A stretch of DNA of 41,856 bases from Anaerolinea thermophila (GTDB lineage: Bacteria; Chloroflexota; Anaerolineae; Anaerolineales; Villigracilaceae): contig DYKZ01000005.1 of the NCBI GenBank assembly GCA_020722345.1, positions 1 through 41,856 of the forward strand, in the 5' to 3' direction. Positions 31,547-39,757 of the stretch are shown piece after piece (position 1 is the first letter of the stretch; each line of letters opens with the position of its first letter). The notes beneath the pieces are model-generated. The model had not been told where the DNA came from. It made no database searches and saw only the letters and a list, made by a program, of their open reading frames with translations. Both the position numbers and the translations under genes were made by a program.

Positions 31547-33535
31547 TTATGATCCTCCGGTATCCTGCCCGCTGAGCGTCTCCGTTTTGGGACCGGATTC
31601 CGGCGCGAGGTACACGGAGACTTCAGCCACATTCGGGATTTGGTGCAGTTCGCGGGCGACTGTTTGCAGCAGGGAATCCGAGTCGATCGAGCGCCCCAAT
31701 TGCGCGGTGAGTTCGCTGAGCGATTGTTCCTGGAAGGCGCGCTGCTGGGCGTCTGACAGCAGGCGTGAATTTTCGAGGGCCAGCCCTACCTGGACAGCGA
31801 CCTCCTGCAACAATGCCCGGTCGGTGTCATTCCAGGCGGTGTCGGTTTTCCGAGTTAGGGTAAGATTCCCGATAGTCTGCCCATGTAGTGTGATTGGGAT
31901 GAGCAGTTTCTTTTCGTCGGTCGAGGAGGCGGCGCCTTCCGGCTCTCTTTCCTCGTGCGCGAGAACGAATGTGCCGGTGGGCGTGTAACGATAGCCGCCT
32001 TTTTGGAACATGCTTTGCCGGCGCCAGGTTTGTTTGATGTTCTCTTCGAGAATCGCCTGCAATTGTGTCAGAGTTTTCTGGCCCTCTTCGATCAACTGTG
32101 CGTTGTTGATGGCCAAGGCAATTTGGTCAGCCAGCGTCTGGAGCAATTCGATGGCATCCTGGGAAAAGGCGGCCTCTTCTGTGGATTGAATGTCCAGAAT
32201 TCCGATCACTTTTCCGTGTGCGCTTAAAGGGATTGCGGCTTCGGATTTTGTCAGGGGGAGGTCGGGATTATTGAAGTAGACCGAATCCTGTTCCACATCC
32301 GTTGCAATGTGGGGACGGTTCTGATAAGCGGCTGTGCCGACGATGCCTTGCTCTCCGACGGCAAGCCTGTGGCCGCGTTCCAGCATCCTTTGTCCGCCCT
32401 CGGAGGAGGCTGCTTGCAGGACGGCATACTCTCCCGCTGGATCGAGCAGGAATATTCCGGCGTGGTAAAAGCCCAAGCGCTCGGAGATCAGTTTTACGGT
32501 CCGGCTCAGCAGGGTTTGCACGTCACGGGTGGAAGCGGCCTCCTTGGAGATCAGCGCGATGGCTTGCAGGCGCGCTGTTCGAACATTCAAATCAGCGGTG
32601 CGCTGCTCCACTTCTTTTTCTAGGATAGATTGGGATGCCTGTAACTGGGCAAGCAGTTGATTCAATTGGGTGGTGAGGTGTTGAGTCTCGTCTGATGTCA
32701 GCACTGAGACGCGCGCCGAATAATCTCCTTTGCGGAACTTTTCCATGGCGGCGACGATCTCGCGAATTGGGTCGGTGATCGAACGTTCTAGCAGCCTGAT
32801 GATGTAGGCCACCATCACGATGAGCATGGCGCTCAGTAGAAATTGACCGGCCTGCCCTTCGACGTCTATGCCGAAGAATGAGAAGGTCATCAGAATCAGG
32901 GCAATGACGATGGTCTGGAACCGGATGCGGAGTCCGAACTTCGGGACGCCCGCCTCCTGGACGAATCTTGGGTCGAACAGGACGTTTCGCACGGGGCTGA
33001 GTGCTTTTTCCAGGAAGAGGAAGTTCTGGATCACAACCGCAGTTGCGGAGACCATTCCGCCAATCGTTATGTGGATGGCTTGGCCGGTATCCACTCCGCC
33101 TACCCAGCGCATGAACAGGACCACGGGGAGCACGACCAGGAAATATGCGGTGAGCGCCTCAGCGAGCATGTACTTCCACGACAACACGTTGACTTCATGC
33201 CAGGCGAGGGCGGCACATTCCTCCTGCGACAAGGAGTGCGGGATTGGCTTTCCTCTGTAGATTTCGTTTAGGCGGGCGCGCGCGTTCCTGGTGGCCATGC
33301 TCGTAAAAATAGGGATGATCATGTTGACAAGGGCCACGAAAGCAAAAACACTGGCGAAGAGTTCCACCACTTGGATCCGACTCAACTCGGCCCTGATAAG
33401 GATGTAGTAAATGCCAATCAACGCTGCCAGGAAGGAGATCAACTGGGTGATGGAAGGCATGCGTATCAGATAGTCTCCGGCCCAGCGAGCCAGCAGACGT
33501 TCGAGAGTTGTCTGGGTGCTGAATTTTCTCTCCAC
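31547..33535 (-). CDS. 6TM-HAMP membrane GAF receptor (operon receptor 3)
   Basis: A 662-residue protein started at the GTG at 33535, six bases after AGGAG and 14 bases past the previous stop; the longer open frame upstream overlaps the preceding gene in another frame. Six helices (about 29-48, 55-78, 125-145, 155-175, 205-222, 232-250) join HAMP (250-305), similar in layout to the 6TM-HAMP front of some class III adenylate cyclases. The motif WHEVNVLSWKY (112-122) recurs in receptor 2. An LGFYH GAF (335-482; TKSE 429-432), GYRYT linker (514-518), partial second GAF (543-595) and common tail (603-645) follow. No cyclase or kinase domain is present. Confidence 0.86.
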   Translation of the reverse strand: MERKFSTQTTLERLLARWAGDYLIRMPSITQLISFLAALIGIYYILIRAELSRIQVVELFASVFAFVALVNMIIPIFTSMATRNARARLNEIYRGKPIPHSLSQEECAALAWHEVNVLSWKYMLAEALTAYFLVVLPVVLFMRWVGGVDTGQAIHITIGGMVSATAVVIQNFLFLEKALSPVRNVLFDPRFVQEAGVPKFGLRIRFQTIVIALILMTFSFFGIDVEGQAGQFLLSAMLIVMVAYIIRLLERSITDPIREIVAAMEKFRKGDYSARVSVLTSDETQHLTTQLNQLLAQLQASQSILEKEVEQRTADLNVRTARLQAIALISKEAASTRDVQTLLSRTVKLISERLGFYHAGIFLLDPAGEYAVLQAASSEGGQRMLERGHRLAVGEQGIVGTAAYQNRPHIATDVEQDSVYFNNPDLPLTKSEAAIPLSAHGKVIGILDIQSTEEAAFSQDAIELLQTLADQIALAINNAQLIEEGQKTLTQLQAILEENIKQTWRRQSMFQKGGYRYTPTGTFVLAHEEREPEGAASSTDEKKLLIPITLHGQTIGNLTLTRKTDTAWNDTDRALLQEVAVQVGLALENSRLLSDAQQRAFQEQSLSELTAQLGRSIDSDSLLQTVARELHQIPNVAEVSVYLAPESGPKTETLSGQDTGGS

Positions 33536-33549
33536 GGGGCGCTCCTGGT

Positions 33550-35478
33550 CTATTCGATATTGATCTCGATGGTCGCTTCGTCTGCGCGCAGGGCGCGCCC
33601 GACTTCTTTTACGGTGGTGTGCAGAATGCTGTCCATGTTGGGCGAGGCCCAAATCTTGCTGATGATTTCGGCTGTCAGGCGTTCTCGCAGCGCGGATTGC
33701 TGGCTTTCTTCGAGAAGGCGGGCGTTCTCCAGAGCCAGCGCGGTTTGGGTGGCCACCGCCTCGATCAAGTTGCGCTCCTCGGGGCTCCATTCCGTCCCGC
33801 TTTCCATGGAGAGGGTGCCAATGGGCTGTTCGCGCAGCGTCAGCGGGACCTCAATCGGGTGGCCTGCCCCGCGCGCTGGATCGGATTCTCCGCCGGCTTC
33901 GTACTCGATGCGGAGGTTGTCGTGTGCGGTCTTAGACCATGCTTCTGTGACATACAGCCGGTGGGCGGCGCGCAATTCCTCCAGGCTTGCCTGGATCTGC
34001 TGGAAGAGACGGGCGTTATCCAGGGCAATCGCCACTTGGTTTGCCATGCCCTGCAGGGTGTGGATATTCTCTTCATCGAAAGCCGCTTCCTGTGTGGACT
34101 GGACATCCAAGGCGCCGACTACCCGGTCGCCGACCACGAGCGGCAGGGCGATTTCGGAGCGGGTTTGCGGAAGCAGAGGGTTGTTGAAGCGAACCGGTTC
34201 TGCGCCGACATCCAAAGCAATGCGCGCTTCCCGTTTCAAGATCGCGGCGCTGACCATGCTCTTGCCGCCGATTTCCAGACGATGGGACTGGCTTTTCAAG
34301 GCTTGGCCAGCCGCGCCGGTGGCGTCCTTGAGTTCGGCCCAGCGCCCGGTCGCATCGACCAGGAATATGGCCGCGTAGTAATAACCAAATCTTTCGGTGA
34401 TGAGATTGACAACCCTGGAGACGAGTTCGCCCGGCTCGAGGATGCTGCTGGCAACTTGCCCGACCTCGATTGTTGACCGCAGTTGTTCCGTGCGTTCCTG
34501 AACACGTTTTTCGAGGCCCAATTGCAGTTCCTCCAACCGTTCGATCATGCGGTTGAAATAGACCGCCAGTTCGCCGACCTCGCCGGTGGCGGTGATCGCC
34601 ACCCGCTGGCTGAGGTCGCCGCCCTCGACCTTCCTGAAGGTGTCCACCATACGGCCGATTGGCCGTGAGATCGAACCTGCCATCAGGGACGACAGCCCCA
34701 GCCCGATGATCAGCGCGAACAGGGTGGTAACAATGCTCTGAATTTGCAGATCGCTCAGCACCTCCAGGGAGCCGATTTCCTCGTACAACACTCTTGTCGT
34801 CTGATGGTAACCGATTGGGGCGATCGTCAGGGCGCTGACAAGGATGAGGGCAATTACAACGATGATGAACTTACTTAGCAGGCGTAAACCGGAAAAACCC
34901 GCAAGTTGGCTCTCGAACTGTGACGGAACCAGAATTTCCCGCACGGGAGCCGTCATCTGTTCGATCAACAGGACCTCGAGGATTGCCAGCCCCAGCCCCG
35001 AGGCGATGCCGGCAATAGCCGTATAGAGTTGCTGGTCCTGTGAGGCGGACATCACCGTGCGTGTGTAGAACAATACAGGCAGCAAGACAAAGATGATCAA
35101 TCCCGCCAGAGAGATGGAAATATAGCGCCACGAGAGATTCGTGATTTGATGCCAGGCGCGGAATTCTTCCTGGGAGCCTCTCTCCAGCGTCGCGCCCTTT
35201 TTCCACTTTGTCAGCCTCGATACCAAGGGACGGTTGGCGAAGTACGTGCCAATGAGCAGGAAAACGTTGCGGATCGCTATCAGCGCGAACGTGAACAATG
35301 CCAGCCTGGTCAACTCGCCGGAAGAGAATCCGGCATTATAGAACAGGATCAACGCCGCCAGCCCAATCCCCAAAGGGGTGACCACAGCCTGTGCCAGGGC
35401 CAGCGCGATGACAAGATAGTAAGGTCCTGTACGCTGCAGGAGGAGATTGAAAAACGAAGATCTAAGTTCTTTGTTCAT
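33550..35478 (-). CDS. 6TM-HAMP membrane GAF receptor (operon receptor 2)
   Basis: A 642-residue paralogue of receptor 3. Helices lie at about 20-47, 56-79, 118-138, 150-172, 202-222 and 246-267, followed by HAMP (268-320). WHQITNLSWRY (109-119) matches WHEVNVLSWKY of receptor 3, showing shared descent of the membrane unit. The GAF domain (346-492) has FGYYY, with tyrosine where nearly all the others have histidine, and TRSE at 439-442. The partial second GAF spans 535-590, and the common tail 600-640 runs to the end of the protein with nothing after it. The ATG at 35478 comes three bases after the previous stop, with a weak GGA upstream. Confidence 0.86.
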   Translation of the reverse strand: MNKELRSSFFNLLLQRTGPYYLVIALALAQAVVTPLGIGLAALILFYNAGFSSGELTRLALFTFALIAIRNVFLLIGTYFANRPLVSRLTKWKKGATLERGSQEEFRAWHQITNLSWRYISISLAGLIIFVLLPVLFYTRTVMSASQDQQLYTAIAGIASGLGLAILEVLLIEQMTAPVREILVPSQFESQLAGFSGLRLLSKFIIVVIALILVSALTIAPIGYHQTTRVLYEEIGSLEVLSDLQIQSIVTTLFALIIGLGLSSLMAGSISRPIGRMVDTFRKVEGGDLSQRVAITATGEVGELAVYFNRMIERLEELQLGLEKRVQERTEQLRSTIEVGQVASSILEPGELVSRVVNLITERFGYYYAAIFLVDATGRWAELKDATGAAGQALKSQSHRLEIGGKSMVSAAILKREARIALDVGAEPVRFNNPLLPQTRSEIALPLVVGDRVVGALDVQSTQEAAFDEENIHTLQGMANQVAIALDNARLFQQIQASLEELRAAHRLYVTEAWSKTAHDNLRIEYEAGGESDPARGAGHPIEVPLTLREQPIGTLSMESGTEWSPEERNLIEAVATQTALALENARLLEESQQSALRERLTAEIISKIWASPNMDSILHTTVKEVGRALRADEATIEINIE

Positions 35479-35481
35479 TTT

Positions 35482-38400
35482 CTATTTTTCCTGGTCGTTC
35501 TTCGACGCGCCTTCGTCGTGGGACTTGACACCCAACGTGATCTTTGCGCGGCGGGCGCCGAGTGCCTTGCTCAACTCGCTGGCGGTTGTTGCCATGATTG
35601 TCTGCATATCGGTGGAGCGGCGAATCTTGCTGGTTACTTCGTAGAGCAGTCGCTCACGGTCCACCTGGCGGCGGATTTGTTCCAGCAGGCGGGCGTTGGC
35701 GATGATGGCAGCCAGGCTGCCCCCCAGCGTACCGAGCAGTTCCTCGTCGTTCTCGCTGTATGCGCCGGGTTGATCGCTTTCGACGTTCAAAACGCCCAGC
35801 AACTCGCCGCGGTAGGAGAGGGGAATGGCCAGTTCCGAGCGGGTGTTGGAGCCGATCTCGATATAGCGTGCATCGGCTTGAACGTCGTTGATGCGCAACG
35901 GTTTCTGGTGAACCGCCACCCAGCCGGTGATGCCTTCCCCAAAGGGAATCTGCACCTTCCGGACCTCTTCCGAAAACCCGGCAACCGCCTCCACTTTGAG
36001 CGCTTTCTTGGCGCGGTCGGCCAGCAGGATGGCAACCCGGTCGCCGCCGAGCGTGACCTGGAGACCCTGCGCGGCGCTGTTGAGCGCCTCCTCGAGCGTG
36101 GTGCCAGAAGCCGCGGCCGTGGTGACGTGGTGCAGCAGGCGGTGCTGTGACAGGTGTTCCTGAGTCTCGGCGAACAGTTCCGAGTTGATTACCGCAACAG
36201 CCAGTTGGTCGGCGAGAATGCGCAGCACATTGATATCCTCGGCGCTGAAGGCATATACTTTGTTGCTCTGGACATCGAGTGCGCCGATGACGCGCGGCCC
36301 AACCTTCAGTGGGATGGCAATCTCCGAGCGCGTATCGGGCAGGAGCGGGTTGGGATAATAAGTGGCGTCCCTCCGCGTATCGTTGACAACCAAAGGCTCG
36401 CCGCTGCCGGTGACGTACCCGACGATTGATTTCGAACCAACTTTGAGTTTGTGGCTGGCGCGCTTCATTTGGGCGCCGGCCTCCCCGGTTGCTTCACGGA
36501 TGACGGCAAAGTTTCCGCTTGGGTCAATGAGGAAAATCGCCGCGTGGTAGAAGTTGAACCGCTCGCGAATGAGTGCAATGGCCTTGGCGAGCAGTTCGCC
36601 GACATCGAGCGAACCGGAGATGTCGCGGGCGATCTCGGCGGCGGTTTGCAGTTGCAGAGCGCGCTTGCGCGTCTCTTCAATCAGGCGGATGTTATAGATG
36701 GCGCCGGCCACCTGCGCCGACAGCGTTGTCAGGAAGCGCAGGTCGCTCTCGTCGAAGGCGTTTTCCCGTTCGGTGTCCTGAACGATGATGGCGCCAATGA
36801 CATCGTTGGAGACGATTAGCGGCGTGCCGAGCCACGATTTGGCGGGCTTGCCGCTCACCTTCGCTCCGAGCGCCGCGGCGCGGCGTTCTGCATCTTCAAC
36901 GAGCATGAGCGGCTGCTTCGTGCGGACCAGGATCGAGGTCAGGCCCTCGCCCAACGGGAAGGATTCGATTTCGGTCTTTTCGCTCCCCGGGGCGTTTTCA
37001 TACATGTATGGGATGTTGATCGAGTTGGTATCCGCCTCGTACAGGGCGACGATAAAAGTGATGTCGCCCATATTTTTGCGGACGTGTTCGTGCAGGACGG
37101 AAAACAGGGTTTCCAGGTCGGTGACTGAAGCCAGGGCGCGGCTGGTAATCGTGATGGCTTCCAGTTCGTTCAGCCGGCTCTCCACGGTCAATTCGCTGCG
37201 AATTCGTTCCAGCGCGGAAACGGCCAGTTCTGCCATGCTGGCGTACGGTTGAATGGCAATCGGCAGAATGGGTTGTGTCCCTTGCGTGCCAACTACCAGG
37301 ATGGCTTTCAGTTTCTCGTTGCGGCGGACAGGCAGGAGGGCAACATTCTCAAATTTCGTCCGCAGGATCGTCCGTAAAAGCGGCAATGGCAGGGTGGACA
37401 ACTGTTTCACGTCGCTGATCAGGGTGCCGGCGGCGAATACTTCCTCTAACTCCCCAGGTCGAAGGTCAATCCATTCCGGGAGCGGGTCTTTTGTGGTGCT
37501 CATGGCCACCTGTAAACCATTGTCTTCGGCGACCAGCAGGATGGCGCCGTAGGCAGACTCGGCCAGTGAGCGGCGTGTTGTCTCGAAAACATCGAACTCC
37601 GTGTTGGCCTGAGCGATTATGTGCCCGTAGCGGTAAACCTCGCTGATGCTCGCCAGGTTGACCTGCGCCGCCTCGACCAGTTGCAGGTTCTGGATGGCAG
37701 CCGCAACCTGTCCGGCAACGATTTGCAGGGCGAGCATCATGTTCTCGTCGAAGGCGCTGCTTTGCTGGCTGTGGACGTCCAGCACGCCTAACATACGCTC
37801 CTTGGTTAGGATGGGAATAGCCGCCTCTGCCTTGGTTTGCGGGAACGATTGGTTGGGCAGGTACCTCGCTTCTTCGCCTCCCTCGGTTGCCAAGCAGGCC
37901 TTGCGATTGACCAGCACCCAGCCGATAATCGTATCTTCCTCGGCCTTCAGGCGGGCAGGCAGTGTGGGTGAAGCCTGGCCTGCGCTTGCAGAGAGGACCG
38001 CTGAACGTCCCTCTGCGTCAAGCAGGTAGATCCCGGCGTGGTAGTAGCCAAAATGATCGCAGATCAGGCGGGCGGCTTTTTTCAGGATTTCCGTCACCGA
38101 ACTGGCTGAGGTGACGCTTTGCGCCACCTCAGCGGCGGCGCGGACCTGACGCGTGCGCTCCTCCACCTGTTGCTCCAGCGAGGCCTGCAAAGCCTTTAAC
38201 CGGGCGTTGGCTTCCCGCTGGGCGTCCTCATTCGCCCGCGCTTGCCGGATCGTGTTCCCCAGCAGCGTGGACACGATGACCGTCAGAATGCTGATCACAA
38301 AGAGGATTTGAACCCCCACGTAGTTATAGACCAGCCCCAGGCCGGCGGAGGAGAAAACAAAACTGTACCCGGCCACCGAGAGTGCCAGCGCAGCCAAGGG

Positions 38401-38802
38401 AGCCAGCGGGTGAAGGATGAATCCTGATAGGATAATGGGAATGACGTACACAAGCAGCAGCCGGTCGAAATCTTCCGGCAGGAAGACGAACCCCGGGATG
38501 GCAATTATGAACAGGATGAAGAAAACTCCTGCCCAGATGCTGAAGCCGGACCGGTTGAGCAACCAGAGAATGATAAAAACGACTAGCGTAACAATGTCGC
38601 TGATTAGAAACTGCCACGCGTTTGGCAGCGACCCGCTGATCACCCCCACCAGGTTGACAGTTGTAAGCATAAGCAGCAAGCCGATGATTAGGACAAGCAT
38701 GCTTGCCAGCAGGCGCCCCCGCCACTTGGCAATCCCGAAATCTGTGGAACGCTGCTTGGCATACAAAATCCATTCCAGGATGGTATTCAACCTGCTGCGC
38801 AT
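35482..38802 (-). CDS. Membrane protein with five GAF domains (operon receptor 1)
   Basis: A 1106-residue protein, the largest receptor. About six helices (31-52, 63-82, 88-108, 113-130, 135-155, 160-182) precede a coiled coil (185-225). GAF domains follow at about 228-378 (FGYYH), 385-535 (divergent), 545-708 (WLGTPL type, as in the giant kinase), 725-878 (FNFYH, TRSE 824-827) and 885-1040 (TRSE 987-990). The common half-GAF tail covers 1050-1090, then a polar end. It thus carries both GAF subtypes found in the giant kinase and looks like a bridge between receptors and kinase. No HAMP, kinase or other output. ATG 38802 follows AAGGAT by six bases; its end is three bases before receptor 2. 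Confidence 0.87.
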   Translation of the reverse strand: MRSRLNTILEWILYAKQRSTDFGIAKWRGRLLASMLVLIIGLLLMLTTVNLVGVISGSLPNAWQFLISDIVTLVVFIILWLLNRSGFSIWAGVFFILFIIAIPGFVFLPEDFDRLLLVYVIPIILSGFILHPLAPLAALALSVAGYSFVFSSAGLGLVYNYVGVQILFVISILTVIVSTLLGNTIRQARANEDAQREANARLKALQASLEQQVEERTRQVRAAAEVAQSVTSASSVTEILKKAARLICDHFGYYHAGIYLLDAEGRSAVLSASAGQASPTLPARLKAEEDTIIGWVLVNRKACLATEGGEEARYLPNQSFPQTKAEAAIPILTKERMLGVLDVHSQQSSAFDENMMLALQIVAGQVAAAIQNLQLVEAAQVNLASISEVYRYGHIIAQANTEFDVFETTRRSLAESAYGAILLVAEDNGLQVAMSTTKDPLPEWIDLRPGELEEVFAAGTLISDVKQLSTLPLPLLRTILRTKFENVALLPVRRNEKLKAILVVGTQGTQPILPIAIQPYASMAELAVSALERIRSELTVESRLNELEAITITSRALASVTDLETLFSVLHEHVRKNMGDITFIVALYEADTNSINIPYMYENAPGSEKTEIESFPLGEGLTSILVRTKQPLMLVEDAERRAAALGAKVSGKPAKSWLGTPLIVSNDVIGAIIVQDTERENAFDESDLRFLTTLSAQVAGAIYNIRLIEETRKRALQLQTAAEIARDISGSLDVGELLAKAIALIRERFNFYHAAIFLIDPSGNFAVIREATGEAGAQMKRASHKLKVGSKSIVGYVTGSGEPLVVNDTRRDATYYPNPLLPDTRSEIAIPLKVGPRVIGALDVQSNKVYAFSAEDINVLRILADQLAVAVINSELFAETQEHLSQHRLLHHVTTAAASGTTLEEALNSAAQGLQVTLGGDRVAILLADRAKKALKVEAVAGFSEEVRKVQIPFGEGITGWVAVHQKPLRINDVQADARYIEIGSNTRSELAIPLSYRGELLGVLNVESDQPGAYSENDEELLGTLGGSLAAIIANARLLEQIRRQVDRERLLYEVTSKIRRSTDMQTIMATTASELSKALGARRAKITLGVKSHDEGASKNDQEK

Positions 38803-38827
38803 TTGTTATCCTTTTTTGTTTTCTTGC

Positions 38828-39298
38828 TCAACTCATTTCCCAGACGGCCTCGCCGGAAAGGATGCGGCGGATCTGATCCGGAAACCGGTCGGGGTCAAGC
38901 GGCTTGCCGAGGAAACCGTCGAAGCCGGAGGCGCGCGCCTTGTTCATCTGCTCCACGCTTGCCTCCGCCGTGACGGCCACGATGGGGATGTCTTTCAGCC
39001 GCTCGGAAGTGCGGATCTTGCGCATGGCCCCATACCCGTCCTCGTACGGCAGGCGGATGTCCATCAGCACCAGGTCAATATGGGGCAGGGTATCGGCGAA
39101 CTCTACCACCTCGTAGCCGGAGGTCTTCCACTCGCAGTGGATGCCCATGTAGCCCAGCATACGGGCGATGAGTACAAAATTCGAGACATTGTCTTCCACC
39201 ACCAACACCGTGCAATCCTTGGAAATGCTGGGCTTGTGCGCCGCGTGCTGGTCGGAAGTCGAGTTCTTCAACGTGTCATTGGGGACGGTGGATGTCAT
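38828..39298 (-). CDS. Stand-alone response regulator (REC only)
   Basis: A 156-residue protein with a polar 28-residue N-terminal extension and one REC domain (29-150): E35/D36 acidic pair, phospho-acceptor D80 (LMDIRLPYEDG), T110 and K132 (LGKPLD). There is no DNA-binding or enzymatic domain, so it acts as a DivK/CheY/Spo0F-like messenger or phosphate sink. The start overlaps the stop of the preceding REC gene by four bases (ATGA). It leads into the receptor genes after 25 bases. The giant kinase, the only kinase of the operon, is the likely phosphoryl donor. Confidence 0.92.
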   Translation of the reverse strand: MTSTVPNDTLKNSTSDQHAAHKPSISKDCTVLVVEDNVSNFVLIARMLGYMGIHCEWKTSGYEVVEFADTLPHIDLVLMDIRLPYEDGYGAMRKIRTSERLKDIPIVAVTAEASVEQMNKARASGFDGFLGKPLDPDRFPDQIRRILSGEAVWEMS

Positions 39299-39663
39299 TT
39301 TTTCCTCAGGTAACGCAGGATTTGGTCGGGGAGCAGGTCTACGTCAACCGGCTTCTGGATGTATCCGTCGCAGCCGGCCTCTAGCGACTTTTCCCGGTCG
39401 CCGCGCATCACATTGGCCGTCAGGGCAACAATCGGGATTTCCGCGAACCCTTCGAGGGTGCGGATTCGGGCTGTTAGGGTATAGCCATCTATGTCGGGCA
39501 TGTTGATATCAATCAGGATCAAATCCGGGCGGCTGGTCTTCAGCCATTCCAGGGCGCTCCCGGCGTTTCCTGCCTCGAAAACTTCGTGCCCCTCGGCGGC
39601 AAGGATTCGACGCACCAGCATCCGGTTGTCGGAATTGTCTTCTATGTAGAGAATCGTGGCCAT
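39295..39663 (-). CDS. Stand-alone response regulator (REC only), first gene of the 14-gene operon
   Basis: A 122-residue single REC domain: E8/D9, phospho-acceptor D52 (LIDINMPDIDG), T83 and K104 (IQKPVD), of the DivK/PleD-receiver kind. No output domain. It heads the operon, with GGAGG (39676-39680) before the ATG and an extended -10 promoter at 39690-39698. Placing two diffusible REC proteins at the front means they are probably made in larger amounts than the distal genes. Confidence 0.93.
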   Translation of the reverse strand: MATILYIEDNSDNRMLVRRILAAEGHEVFEAGNAGSALEWLKTSRPDLILIDINMPDIDGYTLTARIRTLEGFAEIPIVALTANVMRGDREKSLEAGCDGYIQKPVDVDLLPDQILRYLRKK

Positions 39664-39689
39664 TATAAGGTCTACCTCCGGGTAAGGCT

Positions 39690-39698
39690 ATTTTAGCA
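39690..39698 (-). promoter_or_regulatory. Extended -10 promoter for the 14-gene operon
   Basis: The minus strand reads TGCTAAAAT, an extended -10 element, with no good -35 box. Transcription would start near 39683, giving a 5' leader of about 20 bases that includes the ribosome binding site GGAGG at 39676-39680. No other promoter-like gap of useful size exists until the end of the operon at 10765. Confidence 0.5.
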
Positions 39699-39741
39699 TT
39701 GACAAAAAATGCCCCGCATAACAGCAACCTTGCAATCTCTC

Positions 39742-39750
39742 TGGTACAAT
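39742..39750 (+). promoter_or_regulatory. Extended -10 promoter of transketolase, probably leaderless
   Basis: TGGTACAAT is an extended -10 element ending seven bases before the ATG at 39758, and there is no Shine-Dalgarno sequence in between (TTCCCCT). Transcription would begin at the start codon. A TTGACA at 39699-39704 is too far away (40 bases) to be its -35 box. Confidence 0.55.
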
Positions 39751-39757
39751 TTCCCCT

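Noticed and set aside
31546-31632. N-terminal extension of receptor 4 to an ATG at 31632
   Set aside because: It overlaps the end of receptor 3 in another frame; GGAGG followed by GTG at 31545 is a much better start.
33536-33790. N-terminal extension of receptor 3 (open frame to 33790)
   Set aside because: The extension is Arg/Pro/Gln-rich shadow sequence over the end of receptor 2; AGGAG and a GTG at 33535 mark the true start.
39699-39704. TTGACA as the -35 box of transketolase
   Set aside because: It is 40 bases from the only good -10 element, and no -10 box lies at 16-18 bases from it.
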